From positions 53,312 to 100,128 of the forward strand of contig NVUY01000007.1 in assembly GCA_002733215.1 (NCBI GenBank): 46,817 bases of DNA. Reading direction: 5' to 3'. This document shows, piece after piece, positions 16,733-26,398 of the stretch. A model generated the notes under the pieces. It had not been told where the DNA came from and ran no database searches. It was given only the letters and a program-made list of their open reading frames with translations. The position numbers were made by a program, and so were the translations under genes. The DNA comes from Sulfurovum sp. (GTDB lineage: Bacteria > Campylobacterota > Campylobacteria > Campylobacterales > Sulfurovaceae). How positions within the stretch are numbered: the first letter of the stretch is position 1; every line of letters starts with the position of its first letter.

Positions 16733-16834
16733 TTTATAGTAGTAAAAAGTAAAAGTTTAGTCTGGGAACAGACTTCGAACAGGTGTTGTTAAAAATCGTT
16801 CATCGATTTACCTTAGGGAACAAGACTTGAGTAA

Positions 16835-17326
<492 letters not shown>

Positions 17327-17337
17327 GGAAGTAAGTT

Positions 17338-19428
17338 ATGGCAAGAACGCATAAACTTGGAGACGTAAGAAACATCGGTATTGCTGCACACATTGATGCA
17401 GGGAAAACAACAACAACAGAAAGAATTTTATTCTATACTGGTGTTGAACACAAAATTGGTGAAGTGCATGATGGTGCTGCAACCATGGACTGGATGGAGC
17501 AAGAGCAGGAAAGAGGTATTACGATTACTTCTGCTGCAACTACTTGTGAATGGAATAAAAAACAAATCAACATTATAGATACTCCGGGGCACGTTGACTT
17601 TACGATTGAAGTGGAACGTTCTATGAGAGTACTTGATGGTGCTGTATCTGTATTCTGTGCAGTGGGTGGGGTTCAACCACAATCTGAAACAGTATGGAGA
17701 CAAAGAAACCGTTATGGCGTACCTTCCATTGTATTTGTAAACAAATATGATAGAACGGGTTCTGACTTTTATGAAGTTGAAAGACAAATTGTTGACAGAC
17801 TCAAAGGGAACCCTGTTCCTATCCAATTGCCAATCGGTGCAGAAGAAAACTTCCAAGGTGTTGTGGATCTTGTAAAGATGAAAGCAATTGTTTGGGATAA
17901 AGATGCAGAAATGGGTTCTAACTACCATGTAGAAGAAATTCCGGAAGACATGGTTGAATTGGCTGATAAATACCGTGAAAACCTCATTGAGAAGATTTCT
18001 GAAGCAGAGTGTAACGAAGCACTTATGGAAAAATTCCTTGAGGGTGAAGAACTTAGTAACGAAGAAATTGTTGCTGGTATTAAAGCAGCTTGTATTGGTA
18101 TGCATATCGTCCCTATGACTGTTGGGTCTGCTTTTAAAAACAAAGGTGTTCAGACTTTACTTGACGCTGTTGTTGATTACCTTCCATCTCCACTTGAGTG
18201 TGCAGACATCAAAGGTACAATGATGGATGATGAAGAGAAAGCAGTTATTGTTCCTTCATCAGACGAGGGTGCATTTGCATCATTGGCATTTAAAATTATG
18301 ACCGATCCATTTGTTGGTCAGTTGACATTTATCCGTGTATACCGTGGTTCTTTGAAATCAGGTTCATACGTGCATAACTCAACAAAAGACAAAAAAGAGC
18401 GTATCGGTCGTATCATGAAAATGCACGCGATTAAAAGAGAAGAGATTGCTGAAATTTACGCAGGTGAAATCGGTGCGGTTGTGGGTCTTAAGAGCACAAC
18501 AACCGGAGATACACTTTGTGATCCTTCAGATAAAGTGGTACTTGAAAGAATGGATTTCCCGGATCCGGTTATCTCTGTTGCAGTTGAGCCTAAAACAAAA
18601 GCGGATCAGGAAAAAATGAGTGTTGCACTAGGTAAACTAGCTGCAGAAGATCCTTCTTTCCGTGTTTCTTCAGATGAAGAAACGGGTCAGACTATCATCT
18701 CAGGAATGGGCGAACTTCACCTTGAAATCCTTGTAGATAGAATGAAAAGAGAATTCAACGTTGAAGCTGATGTAGGTGCTCCACAGGTTTCTTACCGTGA
18801 GACTATTAAAGATGCTGTTGATCAAGAGTACAAATATGCTAAACAATCAGGCGGTAGAGGACAATTTGGTCACGTTTACCTTAAAATTGAACCACAAGAA
18901 CCAGGATTTGGTTATGAGTTTGTAGATGCGGTTAAAGGTGGGGTAATTCCAAAAGAATTTATCAAGCCAATCGATAAAGGTATTCAAGAAGCAATGGCTA
19001 GAGGTATCCAAGCAGGTTATCCTGTGGAAGATCTAAAAGTGACTGTATATGATGGTTCTTACCATGATGTCGATTCATCTGAAATGGCATTTAAACTTGC
19101 TGCATCAATGGGTTTAAGAGAGGGTTGTAGAAAAGCCAACCCTGTTATCTTGGAGCCAATGATGAAAGTTGAAGTTGAAACTCCTGAAGACTACATGGGA
19201 GATGTTATTGGTGACATCTCTAAAAGACGTGGACAAGTAACAGGCATGGGAGATAGAGCTGGTTCTAAAATCGTAGATGCGTTTGTACCACTTTCTGAAA
19301 TGTTCGGTTATTCAACAGACCTACGTTCAATGTCTCAGGGACGTGCGACGTATGCGATGGAGTTCGATCACTATGAAGAGGTTCCGCAGAATGTAGCCAA
19401 AGAAATCATAGAAAAACGAAATAGTTAA
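17338..19428 (+). CDS. fusA: Elongation factor G
   Basis: A 696-residue translocase GTPase. P-loop AHIDAGKT at residues 17-24, switch region [26 protein letters not shown], then [13 protein letters not shown] (the guanine-binding NKxD), followed by domains II-V ending with [20 protein letters not shown]. Last gene of the str cluster; there is no tuf behind it. Confidence 0.98.
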   Translation: MARTHKLGDVRNIGIAAHIDAGKTTTTERILFYTGVEHKIGEVHDGAATMDWMEQEQERGITITSAATTCEWNKKQINIIDTPGHVDFTIEVERSMRVLDGAVSVFCAVGGVQPQSETVWRQRNRYGVPSIVFVNKYDRTGSDFYEVERQIVDRLKGNPVPIQLPIGAEENFQGVVDLVKMKAIVWDKDAEMGSNYHVEEIPEDMVELADKYRENLIEKISEAECNEALMEKFLEGEELSNEEIVAGIKAACIGMHIVPMTVGSAFKNKGVQTLLDAVVDYLPSPLECADIKGTMMDDEEKAVIVPSSDEGAFASLAFKIMTDPFVGQLTFIRVYRGSLKSGSYVHNSTKDKKERIGRIMKMHAIKREEIAEIYAGEIGAVVGLKSTTTGDTLCDPSDKVVLERMDFPDPVISVAVEPKTKADQEKMSVALGKLAAEDPSFRVSSDEETGQTIISGMGELHLEILVDRMKREFNVEADVGAPQVSYRETIKDAVDQEYKYAKQSGGRGQFGHVYLKIEPQEPGFGYEFVDAVKGGVIPKEFIKPIDKGIQEAMARGIQAGYPVEDLKVTVYDGSYHDVDSSEMAFKLAASMGLREGCRKANPVILEPMMKVEVETPEDYMGDVIGDISKRRGQVTGMGDRAGSKIVDAFVPLSEMFGYSTDLRSMSQGRATYAMEFDHYEEVPQNVAKEIIEKRNS

Positions 19429-19434
19429 TCTTTC

Positions 19435-19549
19435 GCAGTATTTCACTGCAACTTTGGCCGAATGGAGCTTGCTCCGTTTGGTCACTTACCATCAGTAAGC
19501 TCCCGCACTACGCAAACTCCATTCAACCAAATTTACAGCAAACTACTGC
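19435..19549. repeat. Long imperfect inverted repeat after fusA
   Basis: Left arm 19435-19469 and right arm 19515-19549 are inverted copies of about 35 bases matching at roughly 27 positions (starts GCAGTA, ends AATGGAG). Most mismatches are C/T changes that still allow G.U pairs in RNA. The 45-base centre holds its own small hairpin CTTAC/GTAAG. It may be the str operon terminator or a MITE-like palindrome. Confidence 0.6.
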
Positions 19550-19651
19550 AAAACCTTTAACTATTTATATACTAAAATAGTAGAATATAAATGTATTTTA
19601 ATTACATATAGAGCTTGAACTTGGCGATAGCCTATCCATTAATAATTCTTT

Positions 19652-19705
19652 GTCACTGTGAACGACCTTGAAAGCGCAGCGATTCGAGAACAGTGACGAT
19701 TTTTT
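19652..19705 (+). terminator. Hairpin with T tract upstream of the hypothetical gene
   Basis: Outer stem GTCACTGT (19652-19659) / ACAGTGAC (19690-19697), inner CTTGAA/TTCGAG with G.U, followed by GATTTTTTGC. It looks like an intrinsic terminator, either for fusA readthrough or as an attenuator. The rest of 19550-19802 is AT-rich with no gene seen. Confidence 0.6.
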
Positions 19706-19802
19706 GCTTCGTTTTTTTAAAAAAATGACGAAAGAAATAACGCCTCAAATAACATAAGGGGAAATTTTAAAAACAAAATACAATTCATCCAAAGGATAAA
19801 AA

Positions 19803-20168
19803 ATGAAATTCATCATAGACCTCATAGAAGATGTACGAGAACAGATAGGAAATCATGAAGAGTATGTAGTCACAGCAGGACTTCTCAAAGCTGATGAAAA
19901 TGACAGCAATAAACTTATTTATGCAGGGGAAGCACCTGTAAATATAGCGAGTATAAATGATGATGAGAAACAACTTAACTTTAAAATAGATACCAGTGAT
20001 ATGAGAGTGACGATAGGAGCACTTATCCCGCCCTTGCTGATACTTGATATGGATGCAATGATGTATGAGCTTAGAATGGATGTCAATACCCAGTACCGTA
20101 ATATGGAAATTGTAGGTTTTGGAAAAAATGATGAAGAGAAACGCTATATCCTGTTTATCAAGATATAG
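19803..20168 (+). CDS. Hypothetical protein, 121 aa
   Basis: I do not recognise a named family. The protein starts MKFIIDLIEDVREQIGNHEEY, is acidic, probably cytosolic (no signal or membrane helix), and alternates charged strands with a hydrophobic middle (IGALIPPLLILDMDAMMYELR). A good CCAAAGGATAAAAA site precedes the ATG, and base composition matches its neighbours, so it is probably a real native gene. It converges on the HTH gene and overlaps its 3' end by 11 bases. Confidence 0.7.
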   Translation: MKFIIDLIEDVREQIGNHEEYVVTAGLLKADENDSNKLIYAGEAPVNIASINDDEKQLNFKIDTSDMRVTIGALIPPLLILDMDAMMYELRMDVNTQYRNMEIVGFGKNDEEKRYILFIKI

Positions 20169-20403
20169 TTTTTAGATGTTGGGGTTTTTGCTCCAGAAGT
20201 ATCCAGTTCAAACTGATGTAATGTTTTTTGCAAAAGTAAGCCAAATGTTCATAAGGTATTTTCTTGCGTCTTTTGATCACTGCAAAATATTGTGGGTCAA
20301 GGTCTAGCGAATCAGCAATATCCCTATCCCGTATTTTCTCTTTCTTATTTTCTTTGAGAAGGATTTCTTTGACTCTTGACATGACATCTTGAAACTCTAT
20401 CAT
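20158..20403 (-). CDS. Small CI-repressor-like helix-turn-helix protein
   Basis: An 81-residue protein consisting almost only of a phage-CI/XRE-type DNA-binding domain: RVKEILLKENKKEKIRDRDIADSLDLDPQYFAVIKRRKKIPYEHLAYFC, where DRDIADSLDLDPQYFAVIKRR is the helix-turn-helix. There is no peptidase or dimerisation domain. A perfect inverted repeat lies just upstream of its start and overlaps its ribosome-binding site, which suggests autoregulation. Targets are unknown. Confidence 0.75.
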   Translation of the reverse strand: MIEFQDVMSRVKEILLKENKKEKIRDRDIADSLDLDPQYFAVIKRRKKIPYEHLAYFCKKHYISLNWILLEQKPQHLKTIS

Positions 20404-20411
20404 TCTTACAT

Positions 20412-20431
20412 CCTTAGTATTTTAACTAAGG
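20412..20431 (-). promoter_or_regulatory. Operator-like inverted repeat before the HTH gene
   Basis: CCTTAGT/ACTAAGG, perfect 7-base arms with a 6-base spacer, ends 9 bases before the start codon. Its proximal arm contains the AAGGA ribosome-binding site of the HTH gene, so a bound repressor would block its own expression. A TATTAT -10 candidate lies immediately upstream. Confidence 0.45.
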
Positions 20432-20493
20432 GTATGATAATAGAATTTTAGACAAGAGCTTAAATATATGTCATATTGTCATTTTTTTGAAAA

Positions 20494-20871
20494 TTAAAAT
20501 TTTTCAGAGTCTATTTCGATCACGGTATGTACATTTCCTCTAGGGTTAAAGTCTGCAATGAGTTTCATGGATTTTGGTTCTAGCTTTGAGTAGAGGGCAT
20601 CAAATATTTCGTTAGCAGAGTTCTCATGAGAGATATGTCTGTACATAAAAGAGTTGATGTAGAGTTTAATGGCTTTGAGCTCAATCACTTTCTTGTTTGG
20701 CATATATGAGAGTTTTAAACTTGCAAAATCCGGGTACCCTGAACGTGGACAAAGGCACATAAACTCAGGGAGTTCAATGTTTATAGTGTAGTTTTTACTG
20801 TGTTGATTTGGCCAAAAATTTTCTTCTGTATTGATGTCAAATTCCTGTATCTCTTTTTCCCCGTATTTCAT
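20494..20871 (-). CDS. queF: NADPH-dependent 7-cyano-7-deazaguanine (preQ0) reductase
   Basis: A 125-residue type I QueF (YkvM-like, unimodular). The active-site segment LCPRSGYPDFA contains the nucleophile Cys41 and Asp48; the QueF substrate/NADPH motif corresponds to ELKAIKLYINSFMYRHISHE. It reduces preQ0 to preQ1 for queuosine in tRNA. It follows the degenerate GGDEF-EAL gene by 9 bases in a gyrB-led unit. Confidence 0.93.
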   Translation of the reverse strand: MKYGEKEIQEFDINTEENFWPNQHSKNYTINIELPEFMCLCPRSGYPDFASLKLSYMPNKKVIELKAIKLYINSFMYRHISHENSANEIFDALYSKLEPKSMKLIADFNPRGNVHTVIEIDSEKF

Positions 20872-20880
20872 TTTTTTCCT

Positions 20881-22308
20881 TTAATTGTATCTGTTGATCA
20901 AGGCGTCTTCATCTAGAGGTTTGCCAACCCCAAACCCTTGTATATATTGAATACCAAGTGCTCTCAGCTTCTTTTTTTGTCCTTCATTGTCTACCCATTT
21001 TGCAACGGTTTGCACCTGCAGGTCTTTTGACATCTTAATGAGAGAGTGCAGCATGGCATAGGTGGTTTCATTTTCCAGATCCGTGACATAATCTCTGTCA
21101 AATTGCACCATATCGAATTTGAAATGTTTCATATACTCCATGGAAGCGTTGGATGAACCAAAGTTATCGATACAGATACGTAACCCCTGTGATCTGAACT
21201 TTTTAAGGGTTTTGAGGTAACCGCTGAGATCATGGTGAGCTTTACGTTCATAAAGCTGAATGACAAGACGAGACGAGTTTATCTTTTTTTCTTCTAAGTA
21301 ATTAAAAAGTTTTTGTTGAAAGTTAGCATCTCTAAGCGAAAAGGGTGAAATATTGAAGGTAAATGAGATCGTATCGTCAACCAGCGGCAGAAGGTCTATG
21401 ACATGTTTAACCAGAGTAAAATCATACTCTCTCCCTAAACCTAAACGGTTGACGATAGGCAAAAAGACCCGAGGGAGGATATCTTGTTTGGTATCTGATC
21501 TTAGTTTGACCGCGATTTCATAGGTATCTACGATATCGGTATGGGTGTTCAGCAGTGGACGGAAAGAGAGGAGCAGATTTTTCTTTTGAATAGAGCGAAT
21601 GACATCTTTTTCTATGTTTGAGCGCTCTTTGGCATTTTTAGTGGTATCTGTCTCTTCTTCTTCATCTTCTTTTTCATTTTGACTTGCGAGCATATCTCGA
21701 AGCTGCAGGATGATCTTGTCAAAGTTCTCATTGGTATCGGTGATAATAGCAAATTTCAAATCCAGTTCTATATTGTCAATGCGGCTATTTTCTTTTATCA
21801 ATGTGGCTAAGATCGCTTCGATATGCTCGTAACGGTCATTCACTGCGATCAAAAACTCTGAGCCTCGATGTCTTCCTATGAGAACCTCATTTAACCCATT
21901 TTGCTGAAAAATAAGATTTAATTTTCGTGTAAGCGTATAAAGAAGGCTATCGATCTGATCTGCACTGTAATTTTCATTCAGGGATGTAAGGTTTCGGATG
22001 TTTAGACATGCTATGGCTTTTGGGTGATAGTCTTGCAACTTTTTAATAAATGCTTTTTTAGTGAACCCCTGTGTCGTTTGGTCGAGCATGGTCTCCTGCA
22101 CAGAGAGGTTCATCAGAAAATAGATAAAATAGATGGTCACAAAAGTGATAGCCATAAGTAGTATTGCATCTTTTGGGCTGATCTCAAGCGGATCACCCTT
22201 ATAAATTGTGGTGGAAAAAACAAGAAAAATAAGAAGAAGTACGGGGATCCCGGCTCTAAGAGCCAGTGTAAAACGTCTCCCTCTCTCCTCTTTTTGGGAA
22301 TACAACAT
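20881..22308 (-). CDS. Membrane-anchored degenerate GGDEF-EAL protein
   Basis: A 475-residue protein. Two membrane helices (about 17-33 and 48-66) are followed by a GGDEF-like domain whose active-site loop reads HRGSEF (147-152) instead of GGDEF, an acidic linker (213-221), and an EAL-like domain. In the EAL domain the motif is EIAVK (264-268), the metal motif DDFGTG reads DNFGSS (381-386), the catalytic lysine (VKID) is glutamine (VQFD) and the late glutamate (AEGVE) is changed (AKWVD). N319 and E354 remain. Both catalytic sites look dead, so it is more likely a c-di-GMP sensor or protein-interaction module than an enzyme. It lies between gyrB and queF with tight spacing. Confidence 0.85.
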   Translation of the reverse strand: MLYSQKEERGRRFTLALRAGIPVLLLIFLVFSTTIYKGDPLEISPKDAILLMAITFVTIYFIYFLMNLSVQETMLDQTTQGFTKKAFIKKLQDYHPKAIACLNIRNLTSLNENYSADQIDSLLYTLTRKLNLIFQQNGLNEVLIGRHRGSEFLIAVNDRYEHIEAILATLIKENSRIDNIELDLKFAIITDTNENFDKIILQLRDMLASQNEKEDEEEETDTTKNAKERSNIEKDVIRSIQKKNLLLSFRPLLNTHTDIVDTYEIAVKLRSDTKQDILPRVFLPIVNRLGLGREYDFTLVKHVIDLLPLVDDTISFTFNISPFSLRDANFQQKLFNYLEEKKINSSRLVIQLYERKAHHDLSGYLKTLKKFRSQGLRICIDNFGSSNASMEYMKHFKFDMVQFDRDYVTDLENETTYAMLHSLIKMSKDLQVQTVAKWVDNEGQKKKLRALGIQYIQGFGVGKPLDEDALINRYN

Positions 22309-22319
22309 CTTATGAGACT

Positions 22320-24635
22320 TTAAACATCCAAGTGTTTTACATCTTTGGCATGACTTTCGATGTAGTTTCTTCTCGGCTCAACTTCATCACCCATGAAGAG
22401 TACAAAGGTGTCATTTGCACTTTCATCATCACCTATTTTTACCTGCAGGAGTCTTCTGTTCTCCGGTGTCATGGTTGTTTCCCACAGTTGTTCCGGGTTC
22501 ATTTCCCCCAGACCTTTGTAGCGTTGGATATAGGCACCTTTTTTAGCTGAAGATTCTACTTCTGCAAAGAGTGCAAGAAGATCCTGGTCTTTGAACTCAT
22601 CGGTGATGTGTGCTTGTATCTTCTGGTTGATATGAATAGCTTCATTATAATGGGGATTTGTAAAGAGCGTTTCATCTACGATGAGCTCTTCGAGTCCGTC
22701 CTTTGTCTGTACAAAAAGGTGGATAGTATCTTCAGTGATCGTTTTGTTTAGGATATTGTATCCAAGCTTAGCGATGTATGTTTCTATGGTTTTTGCCAGT
22801 TCTTTGTTGTTTGTACCTATTACATCCGGGTTCTCGATCATATAGCGGATTACTTCAGGCAAGGCAAAACGTTTTTCTATCTCTTTGAGTGTCATACGGT
22901 AGTAAGCGACCAGTTTGAAAAGATCCACAAGGTCTGCCTGACCCATAGTGCTGCTCTCAATAGCGCTGATACCATTTTCGATCAAAAAGTCATTGAGTGA
23001 TTTTTCATCTTTCAGATAGGTTTCATTTTTACCTTTTTTATAACGGTAAAGTGGTGGCTGTGCAAGGTAAAGATATCCTTTTTCGATCACAGGCTTTAAG
23101 AATCTATAGAAGAAGGTCATCAAAAGTGTTTGAATGTGAGATCCATCTACATCGGCATCGGTCATGATGATGACCTTGTGGTATCTTAATTTTTCCTCGT
23201 TAAATTCTTCTCCGATACCACAACCCAGTGCCGTGATCATGTTTTTGATCTCATCAGATTTCAGGATCTTCTCTAAACGTGCTTTTTCAACGTTGAGGAT
23301 CTTACCTTTGAGTGGTAAGATCGCCTGGAAAACTCTATCACGTCCCTGTTTTGCTGAGCCTCCCGCAGAGTCCCCTTCCACCAGATAAATTTCTGAAATT
23401 TCAGGGTCTTTACTTTGACAGTCTGCCAGTTTACCCGGAAGTGTTCCGATACTCATAGAGTCTTTACGCTTGACCAGATCTTTTGCTCGTTTAGCCGCAT
23501 CTCTACCACGCGCAGCAAGAAGTACCTGTGCCATGATGGCTTTTGCTTCTATAGGATTTTCTTCAAGATACTTGTTGAAATTTTCAGAGAAGAATCTTTG
23601 TACCAGGGGACGCACATAAGAAGAACCCAGCTTCCCTTTTGTCTGTCCCTCAAACTGTGGTTCAGGAACACGTACCGATACAATGACAATGAGACCTTCT
23701 TTACAGTCATCTCCTGTGATCTTGGTACCTTTTTCTTTTGCATTGGCATTTTTGGCGATATAAGATGCCATAGAACGTGTAAGACCTGCTCTAAAACCTG
23801 CCTCATGGGTACCGCCATCTGCAGTTTTGATGTTGTTTACAAAAGAGAGTGACTTTTCAGAGTCTGCATCACAGTACATCAGTGCGATATCGATCTCAAT
23901 ATCATCTGCTTTACCCTGGAAGAACTGTGCATTTGAAAGAGGTTCTTTGGTATTCATATCTTCTACAAACTGTTTGATACCACCGGCAAAGTGGAAGAGT
24001 TCTTTTGTCCCGTCACGTTCATCTCTAAAGTCAATAGAAATTTTTGGATTAAGGTAACAAAGTTCCTTAAATCTTTTCATCAAGATCTCTTTTTGGAATG
24101 TAACGGTTTCGGTAAAGATAGAATCATCTGGCCAGAATTCTATTTTGGTACCTTTTTTACGTGAGGGTCCTGTTTCCACTAAGATTTCTTGGGGGATACC
24201 TTTTTTAAAATCCTGTTCATAAGTGTGACCATCACGGTGTACTGTCAGGTGCAGGTCTTTAGAGAGAGCATTCACAACAGAAACACCAACCCCGTGAAGT
24301 CCACCGGAAACTTTATAGGTGTCTTTATCGAACTTACCACCGGCATGAAGTACAGTCATTACTACAGTAGCGGCAGACATGTTTTCAGTAGGGTGCATAG
24401 CCACAGGAATACCACGACCGTTATCTTCGATGATCGCTGAACCTGCTTTGGTAAGGGTTACTTTGATAGTATCACAAAAACCTGCCATCGCTTCATCGAT
24501 AGAGTTGTCTACAACCTCATAAACAAGGTGGTGAAGTCCTCTTGTAGAGGTATCACCAATGTACATACCAGGTCTTTTTCTTACCGCTTCTAGTCCTTTA
24601 AGGACTTTAATATTACTAGCACCGTATTCTGCCAT
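22320..24635 (-). CDS. gyrB: DNA gyrase subunit B
   Basis: A 771-residue type IIA topoisomerase ATPase subunit. GHKL ATP site with NSIDEA (N44, E48) and DNGRGIP; TOPRIM motif EGDSAGGSAKQGRDR, then DADVDGSHIQTLL; C-terminal tail ending RRNYIESHAKDVKHLDV, the usual GyrB end. It supports negative supercoiling with GyrA, which is not in the window. First gene of the gyrB / GGDEF-EAL / queF unit; 11 bases to the next gene. Confidence 0.98.
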   Translation of the reverse strand: MAEYGASNIKVLKGLEAVRKRPGMYIGDTSTRGLHHLVYEVVDNSIDEAMAGFCDTIKVTLTKAGSAIIEDNGRGIPVAMHPTENMSAATVVMTVLHAGGKFDKDTYKVSGGLHGVGVSVVNALSKDLHLTVHRDGHTYEQDFKKGIPQEILVETGPSRKKGTKIEFWPDDSIFTETVTFQKEILMKRFKELCYLNPKISIDFRDERDGTKELFHFAGGIKQFVEDMNTKEPLSNAQFFQGKADDIEIDIALMYCDADSEKSLSFVNNIKTADGGTHEAGFRAGLTRSMASYIAKNANAKEKGTKITGDDCKEGLIVIVSVRVPEPQFEGQTKGKLGSSYVRPLVQRFFSENFNKYLEENPIEAKAIMAQVLLAARGRDAAKRAKDLVKRKDSMSIGTLPGKLADCQSKDPEISEIYLVEGDSAGGSAKQGRDRVFQAILPLKGKILNVEKARLEKILKSDEIKNMITALGCGIGEEFNEEKLRYHKVIIMTDADVDGSHIQTLLMTFFYRFLKPVIEKGYLYLAQPPLYRYKKGKNETYLKDEKSLNDFLIENGISAIESSTMGQADLVDLFKLVAYYRMTLKEIEKRFALPEVIRYMIENPDVIGTNNKELAKTIETYIAKLGYNILNKTITEDTIHLFVQTKDGLEELIVDETLFTNPHYNEAIHINQKIQAHITDEFKDQDLLALFAEVESSAKKGAYIQRYKGLGEMNPEQLWETTMTPENRRLLQVKIGDDESANDTFVLFMGDEVEPRRNYIESHAKDVKHLDV

Positions 24636-24726
24636 GTGTAGACTCCATTTTGTGGGGGTATAAGTATATATATTTTAGCCAAAATTAGCTTAGGAAAGAG
24701 GGGTGAAAAAGCATTGAATTTGTCGT

Positions 24727-24747
24727 GTAGGGTCGGTTTACCGACCA
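24727..24747 (+). repeat. REP-like hairpin, left member of an inverted pair
   Basis: GTAG foot, stem GGTCGG/CCGACC, loop TTTA, then A. It pairs in opposite orientation with the copy at 24792-24812. Both lie in the 193-base gap between tsaD and gyrB, which otherwise holds only the gyrB upstream region. Confidence 0.75.
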
Positions 24748-24791
24748 TTTGAGCAAAATTTTTAAATAAATTATAAGATGTGGGTGTTTTG

Positions 24792-24812
24792 TGGTCGGTG
24801 AACCGACCCTGC
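24792..24812 (-). repeat. REP-like hairpin, right member of an inverted pair
   Basis: On the minus strand: foot GCAG (one change from GTAG), stem GGTCGGT/ACCGACC, loop TC. With the copy at 24727 it forms a BIME-like head-to-head pair beyond the 3' end of tsaD. Confidence 0.75.
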
Positions 24813-24828
24813 GAATCCATAAAACGTT

Positions 24829-25842
24829 TTATAAAAGCATCCCTGATTGCTGTTTTTTGGTACTGACGATATCGATTTCATTGGGGTCTATGAACAGCTT
24901 TTTTTCATAGGCTTCAACAGCATATCGGCCTATCATGGCAGCATTGTCTGAACAATATTCTAACGGTGCAACATGGAGTGTTTTCCCGAATTCTTGACAA
25001 AGTTTTTCGTAGGCATTTCGTATGTACTTATTGGCTGATGCTCCACCCACTATGGCGAAGTCTTTAATACTCTCTTTTGCAAAGATCTTTTTACTCTTTT
25101 GGAGCAGGTGTAACTTGACTGCTTTTTGAAAAGAGGCAGAGAGATCTGCCCGGTCCTGTTCACTCATATTTTCTTTGCCTCCGCAGGCTTCAACTTTAAG
25201 TCGTACGGCATTTTTAAGTCCGGAGAGAGAAAAGGCTATAAGGGGAGAGTTCCGTAAAGGGACAGGCAGATCAAAACGATCTTCATCTCCTTTAAGTGCA
25301 AGGGCTTCTATGAGGGGACCGCCAGGGTAGCCCAATCCCATCATTTTGGCACATTTGTCAAAGCTTTCCCCTACAGAATCATCCATAGAGGTGGCTAAAA
25401 TTTCCATACGTTCAAAACTTTCCACCCTTATGATCTGTGTATGCCCTCCTGAGATGAGAAGTACAAGCAGGGGGAGGATAGACTCCTTTTCTATGAAAAG
25501 TGAGTAGATATGCCCTTTGAGATGATGTACAGGGAGGAGGGGTATATCAAGCAGAACACTTAAGGTTTTTGCCATGGCAATGCCCTCAAGCAGTGTCACA
25601 CCCAGTCCCGGCTGGTTGGTCACGGCAACCGCTTTGAGTTTGTCGAAGTAAGGTTTTGTCTCTTTTAGTATCTCCGGCAGTGCAACGGCATGCAGTCTTG
25701 AAGCGAGTTCCGGCACGACACCGCCATAACAGGAGTGCTGCTCTTCCTGAGAGATCTTTTTATGATAAAGGATTTTTTTAGTGGCTATCTCTGTGATGGC
25801 TATGGAGCTGTCATCACAGCTTGACTCAATGCTAAGAATCAT
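24829..25842 (-). CDS. tsaD: tRNA N6-threonylcarbamoyltransferase TsaD
   Basis: A 337-residue ASKHA-fold enzyme that transfers threonylcarbamoyl to A37 of ANN-decoding tRNAs. It begins [16 protein letters not shown]. The metal-binding HHLKGH motif (H107, H111), [17 protein letters not shown] and [11 protein letters not shown] are all present. Its start overlaps the upstream alpha/beta hydrolase gene by 11 bases, so translation is probably coupled. Last gene of the cdsA-dxr-hydrolase-tsaD unit. Confidence 0.96.
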   Translation of the reverse strand: MILSIESSCDDSSIAITEIATKKILYHKKISQEEQHSCYGGVVPELASRLHAVALPEILKETKPYFDKLKAVAVTNQPGLGVTLLEGIAMAKTLSVLLDIPLLPVHHLKGHIYSLFIEKESILPLLVLLISGGHTQIIRVESFERMEILATSMDDSVGESFDKCAKMMGLGYPGGPLIEALALKGDEDRFDLPVPLRNSPLIAFSLSGLKNAVRLKVEACGGKENMSEQDRADLSASFQKAVKLHLLQKSKKIFAKESIKDFAIVGGASANKYIRNAYEKLCQEFGKTLHVAPLEYCSDNAAMIGRYAVEAYEKKLFIDPNEIDIVSTKKQQSGMLL

Positions 25843-26398
25843 GTTTGCCCCCTACGGTATATTTACCCATTACAAGTTTTTCTATCAATTCCCATTTCCC
25901 ATAACCACTGTCGGCATTAATATGTCCACCATCTTTGATCACAGTCAGAGGGATATGATACTGCTTTGCTATAAGTTCAGCCTCTTCTATCTGGATATAA
26001 GGGTCATTGTCTGAGACGATCATCTGCACTTCGTCAGCATAGAGTTTCTCTGGCATCAAGCAAGGGAAAAAGGTTTTTATGGTTGACTCTGTAGTACTTA
26101 GGCTTGGGGGAGAAACCATAAAAAGTCTTTTCACCTGAGGTATCTCTTCCTGACAAAGCCAAAACCAGAGTGTATTGGCTAATGAATGACAGACTACCGT
26201 GTCGGGGTTGAACTCTTCGAGTATCTGTTTTACTTGTTTTAGCCATCTGTTTTTAGAGGGGAAGTGACAGTTGTCGAGTAATGGGAATGAGACTGTTCCG
26301 TAGTTTTTAGCTATTTCACTTGCCAGTTCTGCTTGCCAATGTGGGGCATCAGACCCTCCCCAGCCATGCAAGATAAGTACTTTATCCTGCGGTGACAT
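25832..26398 (-). CDS. RBBP9/YdeN-family alpha/beta hydrolase
   Basis: A 188-residue cytosolic serine hydrolase-like protein. It begins with the family signature [15 protein letters not shown]. The nucleophile is Ser72 in CHSLAN, the acid Asp132 in SDNDPY, and the base His159 in [11 protein letters not shown], so the triad is complete. Substrates of this family are poorly known (small esters or peptides). It overlaps dxr upstream by 17 bases and tsaD downstream by 11. Confidence 0.85.
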   Translation of the reverse strand: MSPQDKVLILHGWGGSDAPHWQAELASEIAKNYGTVSFPLLDNCHFPSKNRWLKQVKQILEEFNPDTVVCHSLANTLWFWLCQEEIPQVKRLFMVSPPSLSTTESTIKTFFPCLMPEKLYADEVQMIVSDNDPYIQIEEAELIAKQYHIPLTVIKDGGHINADSGYGKWELIEKLVMGKYTVGGKHDS

